A DNA stretch of 64,000 bases from Betaproteobacteria bacterium (GTDB lineage Bacteria > Pseudomonadota > Gammaproteobacteria > Burkholderiales > SG8-41), in the NCBI GenBank assembly GCA_021730905.1, contig JAKFYK010000025.1, forward strand, positions 1-64,000. The letters run 5' to 3'. The notes under the pieces were generated by a model. That model worked only from the letters and a program-made list of their open reading frames with translations, had not been told where the DNA came from and did not search any database. The position numbers were made by a program, and so were the translations under genes. Below are positions 25,519-34,472 of the stretch, piece by piece; the stretch's first letter is position 1, and every line of letters begins with the position of its first letter.

Positions 25519-26548
25519 ATACTGATAAGCTCTGTGCACCGGCGGTCGGCAGAAACATCGACTTGCCGCCGTCGCCGCCGCCGACGATCAAAATAAAATC
25601 CTCAGCGGCGTTCACGATTGGCACCATCGAATTATCGTCGTTCCTGTCGACGAATTCCGGAAAGCGCGGCCCTTTTGATTTGCCGCGATTCTTCATCAGA
25701 CCCCAGGGCTGGCGCGCGAGTTCAAACAGCGCCTGCTTGATATCGCGTTTGTCCCAGCCTGCTGCCGACAAGTGCTGCACATGTTCGAGGCCGAGCACCA
25801 GCACCGGATGGCCCTGCGAATAAAGATTGTTCACGCCCAGCGTCGCCATCGACGACGCAAAGGTGCGCATGATTTCCATCGGGTCGGTCTGAATATTTTC
25901 CGTCATGCTGTGCGGCGCTTCGGCATTGACGACAGTGACAACGTTTTGATCACGCCGGAAGCCGCGCTCCACATGCAACGGCTCCCATGGATTGGCGGCT
26001 TCGTACTCGGCGATGCAATACGTGTATTTGCCGGGGTGGCCGGTCTGTGATGCGTCCACGCCCGGCCCGGCACCGCCCACATTGACCAGCGTGAGGCGCA
26101 GTGCTCGCCCGATGGTGGCATTCGCACGCCAACCCGGACCGAACAAGCCGGTGCCGCAGTTGATGCGCAACTGCTGCACGACAGGCCCGTTGACGATGAT
26201 CAGCGGCGCACCCGCATGCGTGGTGGTCTGGCGATGCGCGAGGCCATAAGCCAGCTCAGATACCGCCCGCAGCGCGGCCACCACCACCGGTAAATATTCC
26301 GGCTTGCAACCCGCCATCACCGCGTTCACTGCAACCTGCCGCAGCGTGGCGCGGCCCATTTTCGGCGGCACCACGCTGATCAAGTCATCGCCCTCACAGC
26401 CTGGCATGCCTTCGAGCATCGCCGTCACGCGTGCTTCGCTTGGCGGCACGATAGGCAGGCCGTCGGTCCAGCCCTGCTCGTAAAAATAGTCGTTGATGGC
26501 GTCGTAGGACGCGTCATTTTCTACGGCAGTCAAATCCGTAGCATTCAT
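25502..26548 (-). CDS. UGSC-partner protein, homologue of the C-terminal domain of the fused selenoprotein
   Basis: A 348-aa soluble protein that aligns along its length with residues 205-536 of the fusion at 17244-18854: WTDGLPIVPP vs WSDGLPLRPP, VNAVMAGCKPEYLP vs INAVMAGCRPEYM, IIVNGP, NATIGRALRLTLVNVGG vs NATLGRALRLVMQNIGG, HPGKYTYCIAEYE vs QPGKYTFCCAENE, NPWEPLHVERGF in both. The function is unknown. The start ATG 26548 overlaps the UGSC gene stop as ATGA (26545-26548), so translation is coupled. The last codons and stop fall inside an AT-rich repeat. The cysteine in MAGC is conserved in both copies. Confidence 0.85.
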   Translation of the reverse strand: MNATDLTAVENDASYDAINDYFYEQGWTDGLPIVPPSEARVTAMLEGMPGCEGDDLISVVPPKMGRATLRQVAVNAVMAGCKPEYLPVVVAALRAVSELAYGLAHRQTTTHAGAPLIIVNGPVVQQLRINCGTGLFGPGWRANATIGRALRLTLVNVGGAGPGVDASQTGHPGKYTYCIAEYEAANPWEPLHVERGFRRDQNVVTVVNAEAPHSMTENIQTDPMEIMRTFASSMATLGVNNLYSQGHPVLVLGLEHVQHLSAAGWDKRDIKQALFELARQPWGLMKNRGKSKGPRFPEFVDRNDDNSMVPIVNAAEDFILIVGGGDGGKSMFLPTAGAQSLSVSKIIE

Positions 26549-27156
26549 CGCGGCATCACCGCATCGGGCAATGGAAAAGGATTTAGCTCCACTTCGCGCG
26601 CCAGCGTTTCTGCCGGCGTCGTCAACGCGTGTACACACAGTGCCGCAATATCGGCGCCGCGTTTCTCGATCAGCGCGGTATCGCGATCACCCACGGGGTG
26701 CGGCACCACCACGAACGGCAATGTCAGGTGGCCGATGCCTTCAGCCGTCACCTGCGCCAGCGGCGCAAACGCGGTGCTCACCACCGTCACGGTCGGCACA
26801 CCCAGCGCTTCGAGTTCGGCCGCGTCACGCGCGGTCCACGGCGTTGAAGAGCCTCAGTGGCCGACGCCATTGATCACCGCGTCGCAGCCCGCGGCCATCT
26901 CCTTTGCGTACGGCGATGCGCGCCCAAGATAATCCTTGCGCCAGCATGTCACCTGCGCGCCGAGCTCGCGCTGCAGGACATCAGCGACGCCGCGCAGCAC
27001 AATGTCCGCGAACTCCTTGCCGTTGTCGAGGATGCCGATGCGCGCGCCGCGCACGCTCGCCAAGCGCGGCGCCAGCGCATACGCAACCGTTTCAATCGCG
27101 CCGGTGGGGACATAAACGGCGACACCGCCGACCATGCGCATTTGCGAATCCGGCAT
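26545..27156 (-). CDS. UGSC-family selenoprotein (in-frame UGA read as selenocysteine)
   Basis: A 203-aa protein read through TGA at 26856-26854 (Sec101). Upstream part: MPDSQMRMVGGVAVYVPTG, ARIGILDNGKEF (38-49), CDAVINGVGH (91-100). After Sec101: GSSTPWTARDAAELEALGVPTVTVVSTAF and VVVPHPVG. Both sides match the N-terminal domain of the fusion at 17244. Here the motif is UGSS instead of UGSC. ATG 27156 has AAGGAG 6 nt upstream. A hairpin starts 16 nt after UGA. The stop overlaps the partner gene start (ATGA). A nonsense mutation is the alternative, but two genes carrying UGA at the same aligned residue argue for Sec. Confidence 0.85.
26818..26837 (-). promoter_or_regulatory. Predicted bacterial SECIS hairpin after the second UGA codon
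   Basis: Minus-strand GG-A-CCGCG, loop CGTGA, CGCGG-CC: a 7-bp stem with one bulged A, apical loop 24 nt after the UGA. The spacing suits SelB-dependent decoding. Its sequence differs from the hairpin of the other locus although the proteins align, as expected if structure rather than sequence is kept. Confidence 0.5.
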
Positions 27157-27253
27157 GTGCATCTCCTTCATGATGGTATTCTGTACATAGCCGCATCGTA
27201 GCGCCACCGCGTACCTTGCGCCAGTATTCACGAAGCAACACACGGTTTTGCCT

Positions 27254-28222
27254 ATGACGATCACCCTGCGACGGATTGCCTGTATTGCGATTGCCGCCAT
27301 TCCCGCTATCGCGCATGCGCAAAACTGGCCGGTGCGGCCGGTGCGCGTCATCGCGCCCTTCGCCGCGGGAGGCACCGCCGATTTGCTGGGGCGCATTACC
27401 GCCGGCAAACTCAGCGAGAGCATGGGCCAGTCGTTCATTGTCGAAAATCGTCCCGGCGCCGGCGGCGTGCTCGGCTCCGAGCTGGTGGCCCGCAGTGCGC
27501 CGGACGGCTATACGCTGCTGGTGTCGGGCGTGGCCTCGCACGCCATCGCGCCCGCGCTCTCGCCCAAATTTCCTTTTGACCCGGTGAAAGATTTCGCCCA
27601 CATCGCGTTGTTCGGCGGACCGCCTTCGGTGCTGGCGGTGCATCCGTCGCTGCCGGTAAGGGATTTGAAATCATTCATTGCATTCGCGAAAACCAAGCCG
27701 CGCGAACTCACCTACGGCTCACCCGGCAACGGCACGCAGGGCCATCTGATCGCCGAGCTGTTCAAGCGCAGCGCCGGCTTCGACTTTCAGCACATTCCTT
27801 ACAAGGGCGCGAGCGGCGCAGTGGTCGATGTGATGGCCGGGCACACGCACGCGATATCCACCACGCTCACCACCGCCGGCGCGCAAATCCGCGCGGGCCG
27901 CCTGCGCGCGCTCGCCATCAGTTCCGCGGCGCGGCTGCCGGATTATGCGAATGTGCCCACCTACCGCGAGGCGGGTTATCCCGATCTGGTAGCGACGATC
28001 TGGTTTTCGCTGTCGGGCCCGGCAGCGTTGCCCACGGAGATCGTCAACCGGCTGAACGGTGAAGTACGCCGCGCGCTGCAACTGCCCGATGTGCGCGCAC
28101 GCCTGCTTCCGGAGGGCATAGAAGCGGGCACGATGGACGCCAAAGCATTCACAGAATTTGTGGCGGCAGAAGTCAAACGCTGGGCGCCGGTGGTTAAAGC
28201 ATCTGGGGCGAAAGCCGACTAA
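27254..28222 (+). CDS. Bug/TctC-family substrate-binding protein
   Basis: A 322-aa exported protein: short signal peptide ending IAHAQ (about 23), RPVRVIAPFAAGGTADLLGR, IVENRPGAGGVLG, HIPYKGASGAVVD, C-terminal FTEFVAAEVKRWAPVVK. It is divergently transcribed from the UGSC/partner operon with a 97-bp gap, so the two may share a regulatory region. ATG 27254 is chosen over TTG 27248; no strong Shine-Dalgarno is seen. Confidence 0.92.
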   Translation: MTITLRRIACIAIAAIPAIAHAQNWPVRPVRVIAPFAAGGTADLLGRITAGKLSESMGQSFIVENRPGAGGVLGSELVARSAPDGYTLLVSGVASHAIAPALSPKFPFDPVKDFAHIALFGGPPSVLAVHPSLPVRDLKSFIAFAKTKPRELTYGSPGNGTQGHLIAELFKRSAGFDFQHIPYKGASGAVVDVMAGHTHAISTTLTTAGAQIRAGRLRALAISSAARLPDYANVPTYREAGYPDLVATIWFSLSGPAALPTEIVNRLNGEVRRALQLPDVRARLLPEGIEAGTMDAKAFTEFVAAEVKRWAPVVKASGAKAD

Positions 28223-28225
28223 GCC

Positions 28226-28669
28226 CTAACGGGTTGCCGGAAACCCTTCCGTCCTCTCCCAAGTCAAAGTATTAATGAACTGCCGCGTATCGGTGCCCGC
28301 CGTGCGCGGCGTGGTTTCGATGGTCAACTCGTCACCGTTCACCGCAAAACGGCGCACTTGCTTCGTGCCCGTCCACGCCTCGTTCCACGACAACTCAACG
28401 TTGTGGATCACTTTGTCGCCCTCGACGGTGTAAGTCCCCGAATACGCGCTGATGATGGATTTGAACAGGCGCACGCGTTCTTCATCGGTCAGCACCTCGC
28501 CCGCCGGTGGCTGGCGATTTTCTTCGACCGTGATCGACATCATGAATCCGCCCGGCGTGTAGAGTATGTACGCCTGCGGCAGCATGTCGCTGCGTACTTC
28601 GCCGGTATCGAGAAAGCGCCGCGAATATTTCTTGAGCCTCCACACACCCTCGATGCTGTTCGTAGTCAT
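28226..28669 (-). CDS. Lipocalin-like domain protein
   Basis: A 147-aa protein of the small cytoplasmic lipocalin-like group: IEGVWRLKKYSRRF at the start, QAYILYTPGGFMMSITVEENRQPP, SGTYTVEGDKVIHNVELSWNEAWTGTKQVRRF and a final TLTWER strand. These proteins form a ligand-binding beta barrel; the ligand is unknown. Its ATG overlaps the stop of the upstream DoxX-like gene (ATGA, 28666-28669), so the two are co-translated. It converges on the Bug gene with a 3-bp gap. Confidence 0.83.
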   Translation of the reverse strand: MTTNSIEGVWRLKKYSRRFLDTGEVRSDMLPQAYILYTPGGFMMSITVEENRQPPAGEVLTDEERVRLFKSIISAYSGTYTVEGDKVIHNVELSWNEAWTGTKQVRRFAVNGDELTIETTPRTAGTDTRQFINTLTWERTEGFPATR

Positions 28670-29058
28670 ACCGGCTTTACCACATGCAGCAACACCAGCA
28701 AACCGCCGATCACCGCAACGTTGTTCAGCAGTGCAATGCGCAAGGCACCACGCCGCGCCGGATCATCCGCCAGCCAGTAGCGGTGAAAAATGCCGCCAGC
28801 CACCGCGGTAAACGCGATCAGCAGCCACACGCCGATGTCCGCATGCCAGCCGCTGAGCACCAGCGCGCAACCCACGAATTCCATCGCCATGCCAAACCAG
28901 AACGCGAACGCCGGCAATGGCACGCCGAAACCCGCCATGCGATCGATATGGTCTTTGACGCGCGCCGGCATCAGGTTCAACGTGCCGGCAACCAGAAATA
29001 ACGTCACGATCAGCAGCCTGCCGACCGTAACCATCCATGACGGGTCTTGCTGAAACAT
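28666..29058 (-). CDS. DoxX-family membrane protein
   Basis: A 130-aa protein with four hydrophobic segments and the DoxX pattern GRLLIVTLFLVAGTLNLM (about 13-30), GFGVPLPAFAFWFGMAMEFVGCALVL (about 43-68), and a C-terminal LLNNVAVIGGLLVL helix. DoxX proteins are small inner-membrane proteins with proposed redox or sulfur-linked roles. ATG 29058 is chosen because GGAG lies 5 nt upstream; the overlapping ATG at 29061 is too close to it. It is coupled to the lipocalin-like gene. Confidence 0.87.
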   Translation of the reverse strand: MFQQDPSWMVTVGRLLIVTLFLVAGTLNLMPARVKDHIDRMAGFGVPLPAFAFWFGMAMEFVGCALVLSGWHADIGVWLLIAFTAVAGGIFHRYWLADDPARRGALRIALLNNVAVIGGLLVLLHVVKPV

Positions 29059-29216
29059 CATTTCTCCTCTCAAGTCCGCTTGATTGCAGTTCGCATTATG
29101 CACAATCGCGCATGCAGGCTGATTGTTTCCAATCCGGAAACGATGCCGCGACTAAATGGCGCTTGTTGCCATAGGGGCGGATTCCCTACAATCAGGGCTG
29201 GAAAAAGGATAACCCC

Positions 29217-30257
29217 ATGAAATTCGGCATCTTTGGCGGCGCGCGGGTTGGCCGCGCTGACACCCTGCACGACAGCTATGGCTATCGCGATTTCATCAAC
29301 TATGTGATCGCCGCCGAAAAAATCGGCTTCGAAGGCATTTTTCTGGTGGAGCACCACTTCACCGGGCAGGGACAGTTGTCGGCCTCGCTGAACCTCCTGT
29401 CTTACCTCGCCGCGCGCACCACGAAAATCCGCTTGGGCACGGGGGTGGTGGTGCTGCCCTGGCACAACCCGGTGCTGCTCGCCGAACAAGTGGCGACACT
29501 GGATGTACTCTCCGGCGGGCGCGTCGATCTGGGCGTCGGCCGTGGCTACCGCAAGGCAGAGTTCGACGCCTTCTGCGTGCCGATGAGCGAAGCACAGGAA
29601 CGCTTCGCCGAGTGCTTCGAAGTCATGCTGAAAGCGTGGGCGAGCGACGAGCGCTTCACGCACAGCGGCAAACGCTGGCAATACAAGGACATCATGGTGG
29701 AACCCGCGCCGGTGCAGCGCCCGCATCCGCCGATCTGGATGGCGGGCGGCAGCCCGCAGGGCATCGCCTACATCGCCAGCCAGAACTACAACCTGCTGCT
29801 CGACCAGTTGGCGAGCATCGAGGAAGTGCGCGAGCGCGTTGCCAGCTATCTCGACGGCCTCGAAAAAATCGGCAAGCCGCGCGATGCCACGCGCGTGGGC
29901 ATTGCGCGCTCCATCACCATCGTCAGGGACGAGGCCGAGCGCAAAAAAGCCATGGAGCGCCGCAAGGACACCTTCAAGCGCATCGGCGCCATCGCCTATC
30001 GCAAGCCCGGCCAGGCGCAGCCGAGCCATGACGATCCCGATCTCGCCAATGACGACAGCGCGCTGCTGGGCACGCCGCAGGAAATCGTCGACCGCATCAA
30101 TGTGCTGGCCGAGGCCGGAGCGGGCTATATTCTGCTCACCATGGCATCGATATCGCCGGAGTCGGTGCAGCAGTTCGCCGAGGAAATCCTGCCACACGTA
30201 AAAGACGTGGGGCCGAAATTCGGCGCATCCCCCGCGCCGCAGCAGGTTGCGGCGTAA
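29217..30257 (+). CDS. Luciferase-like (LLM class) flavin-dependent monooxygenase
   Basis: A 346-aa TIM-barrel flavoprotein of the bacterial-luciferase superfamily: MKFGIFGGARVG, FEGIFLVEHHFTGQGQ (about 38-53), IRLGTGVVVLPWHNPVLLAEQVATLDVLSGGR split over 74-105, and HPPIWMAGGSPQG. It would oxidise a substrate using reduced FMN supplied by a partner reductase, which is encoded 18 bp downstream. AAAAGGA lies a few bases upstream of ATG 29217. A paralogue (about half identical in the motif regions) lies at 47280-48290. Confidence 0.92.
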   Translation: MKFGIFGGARVGRADTLHDSYGYRDFINYVIAAEKIGFEGIFLVEHHFTGQGQLSASLNLLSYLAARTTKIRLGTGVVVLPWHNPVLLAEQVATLDVLSGGRVDLGVGRGYRKAEFDAFCVPMSEAQERFAECFEVMLKAWASDERFTHSGKRWQYKDIMVEPAPVQRPHPPIWMAGGSPQGIAYIASQNYNLLLDQLASIEEVRERVASYLDGLEKIGKPRDATRVGIARSITIVRDEAERKKAMERRKDTFKRIGAIAYRKPGQAQPSHDDPDLANDDSALLGTPQEIVDRINVLAEAGAGYILLTMASISPESVQQFAEEILPHVKDVGPKFGASPAPQQVAA

Positions 30258-30275
30258 TAGACGTCACATGCACGC

Positions 30276-30824
30276 ATGCTGCAAGACACCCGCATGACGC
30301 CTCCGCCGGCGGTCACCGCCAAGGCCAAAGCAACGCACGGCGACGCAAAATCCGCGCTGCGCTCGGCGCTGGGGCGTTTTGCCACCGGCGTCACGGTCAT
30401 TTCAGCGCAAACCACCGACAGCCACGTGCATTGCATGACGGTGAATTCGTTCGCGTCACTGTCGCTCGATCCGCCGCTGATTTTGTGGACGCTGCGCTCG
30501 CGCTCGGCGCGCTACCATACGTTTTCACAGACGCAAGCGTTTTCGGTGAGCGTACTCGCTGAAACGCAGATCGACATCGCGCGCAAGCACGCGCTGCCGC
30601 CGGCGGACGGTTTCGCCGAACGCGACTGGAAAGCGTTTCTCGGCGGCTGCCCGATCATCGAAGGCGCTTCCGCACATTTCATCTGCAAGGGCCACACCGA
30701 AATCGACAAGGGCGACCATGTGATACTGATCGGCGAGATTACCGAATTCGCCGAACACAAACATCCGCCGCTGTTGTTCATGGGCGGCAGGTATTATTCA
30801 GGTTCCAGCCTGAAACCGCTGTAG
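30276..30824 (+). CDS. Flavin reductase (FMN-binding split-barrel), partner of the monooxygenase
   Basis: A 182-aa flavin-reductase-like protein: ALGRFATGVTVISAQ (about 32-46), HCMTVNSFASLSLDPPLILWTL (about 51-72), FSVSVLAETQ, DHVILIGEI, and a final GGRYYS. The family reduces FMN with NAD(P)H in the cytoplasm for two-component monooxygenases. It follows the LLM gene directly, which supports the pairing. Start at 30276 or 30294 (both ATG); the N-terminal 25 residues are poorly conserved. Confidence 0.92.
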   Translation: MLQDTRMTPPPAVTAKAKATHGDAKSALRSALGRFATGVTVISAQTTDSHVHCMTVNSFASLSLDPPLILWTLRSRSARYHTFSQTQAFSVSVLAETQIDIARKHALPPADGFAERDWKAFLGGCPIIEGASAHFICKGHTEIDKGDHVILIGEITEFAEHKHPPLLFMGGRYYSGSSLKPL

Positions 30825-30931
30825 CGGTGTTGGCGGAGCCGCAGACGCTGTCGTAATATTCCGTATTGCCTCGTAGCACTTCTTACCCACTCGCACCCAT
30901 CCGCACTTACAGTTACCCAGGGAGAACACGC

Positions 30932-31717
30932 ATGGAATCGAGTTCCGCCACCCGCGATGGCATTGCCAAAACCAAAGGCTACGGCCGCATCCACTACCGC
31001 GAAGCGGGCAAGGGCCCGGCGCTGATGCTGATGCACACCAACGGCGCCTCGGCGCATCAATTCGAAGCGGTGGCGCCGCTGCTGGCCAAACACTTCCGCG
31101 TGATTTCGTGGGACATGCCGGGCCACGGCGATTCTGACCGCATCCAGCGCCACTACAGCATGGAAGATCATGCCAAGGCGATGGCCGCACTGATGACCGC
31201 GCTCAAAATCAAGGCTGCGCACATTAGCGGCGCGTCCGTGGGCGGCAGCGTTACGCTCGCCTTCGCCAGCCTGTTTCCGGCACGCACGCTGACTGCCGTG
31301 CCCGTCGAAACGCCGTGCCGCAATCCCGACGAATGGGCCGCCAACTGGCATCACACCGAAGGCAACTTCGGCCTTCCGATGCAAACCGTGGCGCAAATCA
31401 AGGAACGCGTCGCCGTGGTGGATGCCGCGCTGGAGCAGCGCTGGAACATCGACCGCTGCAAGGCCGGCGCATGGGCGATGGTCGACGTGATGTGGGGCAT
31501 CCGCGAATTCAACGCTCCGGCCGCCGCGAAAAAAATCAAGAAGCCGATGATGATCGTTTATGGCAAGCGCGGCCCGACGATTGCGCTCAAAGACCGGCTG
31601 ACGGGCGCGGCACCCAAAGCCAAACTGGTGGTGCTGGAAAATTCCGGCCACTTCCCGATGCTGGATGAGCCGTCGGCGTTTGCGGCGTTGCTGATCAAGT
31701 TTTGCGGCGGGAAATAG
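30932..31717 (+). CDS. Alpha/beta hydrolase
   Basis: A 261-aa classical alpha/beta hydrolase: LMLMHTNGASAHQF (oxyanion region, about 32-45), SWDMPGHGDSD (about 59-69), nucleophile elbow ISGASVGGSVT with the Ser at about 100, acid in MIVYGKRGP and final ENSGHFPMLDEP with the His. GGGAGA upstream of 30932 sets the start. It is third in line after the monooxygenase and reductase, so it probably hydrolyses a product of that step (an ester or lactone, as in Baeyer-Villiger routes). That link is inferred. Confidence 0.9.
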   Translation: MESSSATRDGIAKTKGYGRIHYREAGKGPALMLMHTNGASAHQFEAVAPLLAKHFRVISWDMPGHGDSDRIQRHYSMEDHAKAMAALMTALKIKAAHISGASVGGSVTLAFASLFPARTLTAVPVETPCRNPDEWAANWHHTEGNFGLPMQTVAQIKERVAVVDAALEQRWNIDRCKAGAWAMVDVMWGIREFNAPAAAKKIKKPMMIVYGKRGPTIALKDRLTGAAPKAKLVVLENSGHFPMLDEPSAFAALLIKFCGGK

Positions 31718-31746
31718 TCAGCACAGGAATAACCTCAACCCTCCGC

Positions 31747-31830
31747 TGTCATTCCCACACAGGCGGGAATCTATGCGTTATTTCATATGGCACTGTGTAT
31801 GGATTCCCGCCTGTGCGGGAACGACAGCTT
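31747..31830. repeat. Palindromic REP-type repeat (GTCATTCCC..GGCGGGAAT family)
   Basis: Inverted arms GCTGTCATTCCCACACAGG.. (from 31747) and ..GGATTCCCGCCTGTGCGGG ending GACAGC (31830), separated by a short AT-rich centre. It is a typical dispersed palindromic intergenic repeat of Proteobacteria. It sits between the convergent hydrolase and rtcB and may act as a weak terminator. Confidence 0.75.
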
Positions 31831-31880
31831 CTGCCAATGTAATATCCGCGTGAACATGCTGCGCTTTACCCACTCGCGAG

Positions 31881-33077
31881 CTACCCCTTCACACACAACA
31901 CCTGCTTCAGCGTGTGCACGACTTCCACCAGATCACTCTGATTCGCCATCACCTGATCGATATCCTTGTAGGCGCCGGGAATCTCGTCGATCACGCCCGC
32001 GTCCTTGCGGCATTCCACGCCCTGCGTCTGTGATTCTACGTCGGCACGATTGAAGCGTCGCTTGGCTTCCGTGCGACTCATGCGGCGGCCCGCGCCGTGT
32101 GAACACGAGCAGAACGACTGCGCGTTACCGAGGCCGCGCACGATGTACGACTTGGCGCCCATACTGCCGGGAATAATGCCAAGTTCCCCCTCGCGCGCGC
32201 TGATCGCGCCCTTGCGCGTGATGAACAGGTTTTCATCGAAGTGCCGCTCGCGCGCGACATAGTTGTGGTGGCAGTTGATCGCCTCGCTGTCGGCCTTGAA
32301 CGGCGGCAGATGATCGCGCAGCGCCTCGACGATGAGCCGCATCATTTCGCGGCGGTTGGCGAGCGCGTAATCCTGAGCCCACTCCACCGCTTCCACGTAA
32401 TCGTCAAAGTGCTTCGAGCCTTCGCTGAAATACGCGAGATCGCGATCGGGCAGGTTCGCGTGGTGGCGCTGCATGTCCTTTTTAGCAGCGGCGATGAAAT
32501 AACGGCCCATCACATTGCCGATGCCGCGCGAGCCCGAATGCAGCATCACCCACACGCGCTGCGCCTCGTCGAGGCATAGTTCGATGAAATGATTGCCACC
32601 GCCGAGTGAGCCCAACTGGTTGAGCCAGGTGCGCGCGAACTGCTTTTGCATCTTCGTCAGCTCAGGATGCTTTTTGACAACGTTGTCGAGCCGATCCGAC
32701 AACGGACGCGTCACACGATTCTGCGCCGGCGAATCAGCGTGTTGATTGAACCCCACCGGCACTGCCGCCTCTATCGCGCCGCGCACGCGCGCCAGCGACT
32801 CCGGCAGATCGTTCGCGGTCAGCGTCAACCGCACCGCGTTCATGCCGCAGCCGATATCGACGCCAACTGCCGCCGGAATGATCGCGCCTTTCGTTGGAAT
32901 CACACTGCCCACGGTGGCGCCGATGCCCATATGAACGTCCGGCATGGCCGCAATATGACCATGAACAATCGGTAACTTCGATACATTGATCAGTTGCTGC
33001 ATCGCCTCGGGCTCAATGTCGGTGGTCCACACCTTTACCGGCACGCGGCCTTTGTTGAATTCGAGTTTGATACTCAC
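31881..33077 (-). CDS. rtcB: RNA ligase RtcB (3'-phosphate/2',3'-cyclic phosphate type)
   Basis: A 398-aa RtcB. Metal/GTP motifs: MPDVHMGIGATVG (about 45-57), VGVDIGCGMNAVR (about 71-83), LGSLGGGNHFIEL (about 154-166), LHSGSRGIG, and CSHGAGRRMSR (about 333) with the His that is guanylated. RtcB joins RNA 3'-phosphate or cyclic-phosphate ends to 5'-OH ends using GTP and Mn2+. No rtcA, archease or sigma-54 RtcR activator is seen next to it, so its control here is unclear. The gene is monocistronic between two repeat elements. Confidence 0.96.
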   Translation of the reverse strand: MSIKLEFNKGRVPVKVWTTDIEPEAMQQLINVSKLPIVHGHIAAMPDVHMGIGATVGSVIPTKGAIIPAAVGVDIGCGMNAVRLTLTANDLPESLARVRGAIEAAVPVGFNQHADSPAQNRVTRPLSDRLDNVVKKHPELTKMQKQFARTWLNQLGSLGGGNHFIELCLDEAQRVWVMLHSGSRGIGNVMGRYFIAAAKKDMQRHHANLPDRDLAYFSEGSKHFDDYVEAVEWAQDYALANRREMMRLIVEALRDHLPPFKADSEAINCHHNYVARERHFDENLFITRKGAISAREGELGIIPGSMGAKSYIVRGLGNAQSFCSCSHGAGRRMSRTEAKRRFNRADVESQTQGVECRKDAGVIDEIPGAYKDIDQVMANQSDLVEVVHTLKQVLCVKG

Positions 33078-33105
33078 AAAATATTATTTATTAAGTGCAC
33101 CTAAC

Positions 33106-33190
33106 AAAATGACCATTCACCCTTCGACAAGCTCAGGGCGAACGGTCATTTTGAGAGCCGTTCGTGGTGAGCGTGTCGAACCATGAACGG
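33106..33190. repeat. REP-type repeat (TTCGACAAGCTCAGG family)
   Basis: AAAATGACCATTC..CCCTTCGACAAGCTCAGGGC..GAACGGTCATTTT and then GTTCGTGGTGAGCGTGTCGAAC: two nested palindromes. It shares halves with 25376-25473 and 37583-37672. It lies in the gap upstream of rtcB and downstream of the next Bug gene. Confidence 0.75.
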
Positions 33191-33269
33191 AGGTATTGGC
33201 ATTTTGTTGTGCACTCAAAAAAGCCTCTGGCGAAACAGCGCAGAGACTTTTTTAAAGCGCCACAAGCCG

Positions 33270-34250
33270 TCATTCAATCCGGATACCAGCCTCGCGCGAG
33301 AGTTTGGCTTTTTTGTCGAACTCGGCCTTGATGTACGCCGTGAATTCATCGGGCGTTGCACTCGCGGTCAGTTCAATACCGCGCTCGAGATAACGCTTGC
33401 GCAGTTCGGGCAGGCGTGTGACGCGCGACACCTCTCCATGCAATCGGGTGAGCACTTCGCGCGGCGTTCCCGCCGGGGCGATCAGGCCGTTGAACGTGAT
33501 TTCCTCGTAGCCCTTCAGTCCGGACTCATCGATGGTCGGCACCTCGGGGAATAGCGGCGAACGCTTGAGGCTGGTGACGCCCAGCGCGCGCAGCCTGCCG
33601 GAATCGACATAAGATTTCGAGGTGCTCACCTGATCGAACATGAGTTGCACGTTGCCCGCTATCACATCGACTATCGCCGCCGCATTGCCCTTGTACGGGA
33701 TGTGCAGCATCTTGATGCCGGATTGCAGGCCCAGCAGTTCCGCGGCGATGTGGCCGGTGCTGCCCGCGCCGGAAGTACCGTACGCGAGTTGTCCGGGCTG
33801 CGCCTTGCCCAGCGCAATCAGATCTTTCACCGTGCGCGCCGGCAGCGTGCGCGTCACTACCAGCACCTGCGGCACCAGACAAGTGAGCGAGACGCCCGCG
33901 AAATCCTTCAGCGCATCGTAGCCAGGGTTCTTCATCAGCGAAGGCACGGTTGCAAAGGTGTTGGCAATCGCCAGCAGCGTATAACCATCCGCCGGCGCCT
34001 TGGCCACGAACTGGGTGCCGACGAGACTACTGGCGCCGGGGCGGTTCTCGACGATCACCTGCTGGCTGAAACCTTCGCTCATCTGCGCCGCCACCGCGCG
34101 CGCCACGATATCGAGATTGCCGCCGGGCACCAGTGGCACGATGATGCGTATTTGCCTGGTCGGAAAATTTTGCGCATGGGCGGCCGTGGTAACCGCTGCA
34201 ACTGCGTTCAGTGCAGCAAGCGTCGCTGCCAGCATGATAGGTTTATTCAT
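33270..34250 (-). CDS. Bug/TctC-family substrate-binding protein
   Basis: A 326-aa exported protein: signal peptide ending TAAHAQ (about 26), RQIRIIVPLVPGGNLDIVAR, IVENRPGASS, HIPYKGNAAAIVD, FDQVSTSKSYVDSGRLRALGVTS split around 205-225. Strong AAGGAGG 5-6 nt upstream of ATG 34250 fixes the start. It is alone between a REP repeat and an AT-rich repeat, with no transporter partner nearby. Confidence 0.93.
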   Translation of the reverse strand: MNKPIMLAATLAALNAVAAVTTAAHAQNFPTRQIRIIVPLVPGGNLDIVARAVAAQMSEGFSQQVIVENRPGASSLVGTQFVAKAPADGYTLLAIANTFATVPSLMKNPGYDALKDFAGVSLTCLVPQVLVVTRTLPARTVKDLIALGKAQPGQLAYGTSGAGSTGHIAAELLGLQSGIKMLHIPYKGNAAAIVDVIAGNVQLMFDQVSTSKSYVDSGRLRALGVTSLKRSPLFPEVPTIDESGLKGYEEITFNGLIAPAGTPREVLTRLHGEVSRVTRLPELRKRYLERGIELTASATPDEFTAYIKAEFDKKAKLSREAGIRIE

Positions 34251-34340
34251 TACGCCTCCTTGGGCCGCGATTATCGCTTTTTTGTTTGCAATCGATGCGG
34301 CAGTCACCGCCCACAATCGATTCTGCGAGCATATATACTG

Positions 34341-34369
34341 TAAGTATTTGTTTATATTAATTATTTTTG
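34341..34369 (+). repeat. AT-rich dispersed repeat, copy 6
   Basis: 29 bp: TAAGTATTTGTTTATATT then AATTATTTTTG; differs from copy 5 by one substitution and one missing base. It lies in the gap between the divergent Bug gene and the glycine-zipper protein gene. Confidence 0.85.
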
Positions 34370-34472
34370 TAACACCGCCGTTACGCATGCAACACTTTGT
34401 TGCACTTGAAGCGTAGGCGCGGCGCGATGCGGGGCGTTTTAGGAACTGGCAACCATTGAAAAGGAGGATGCC

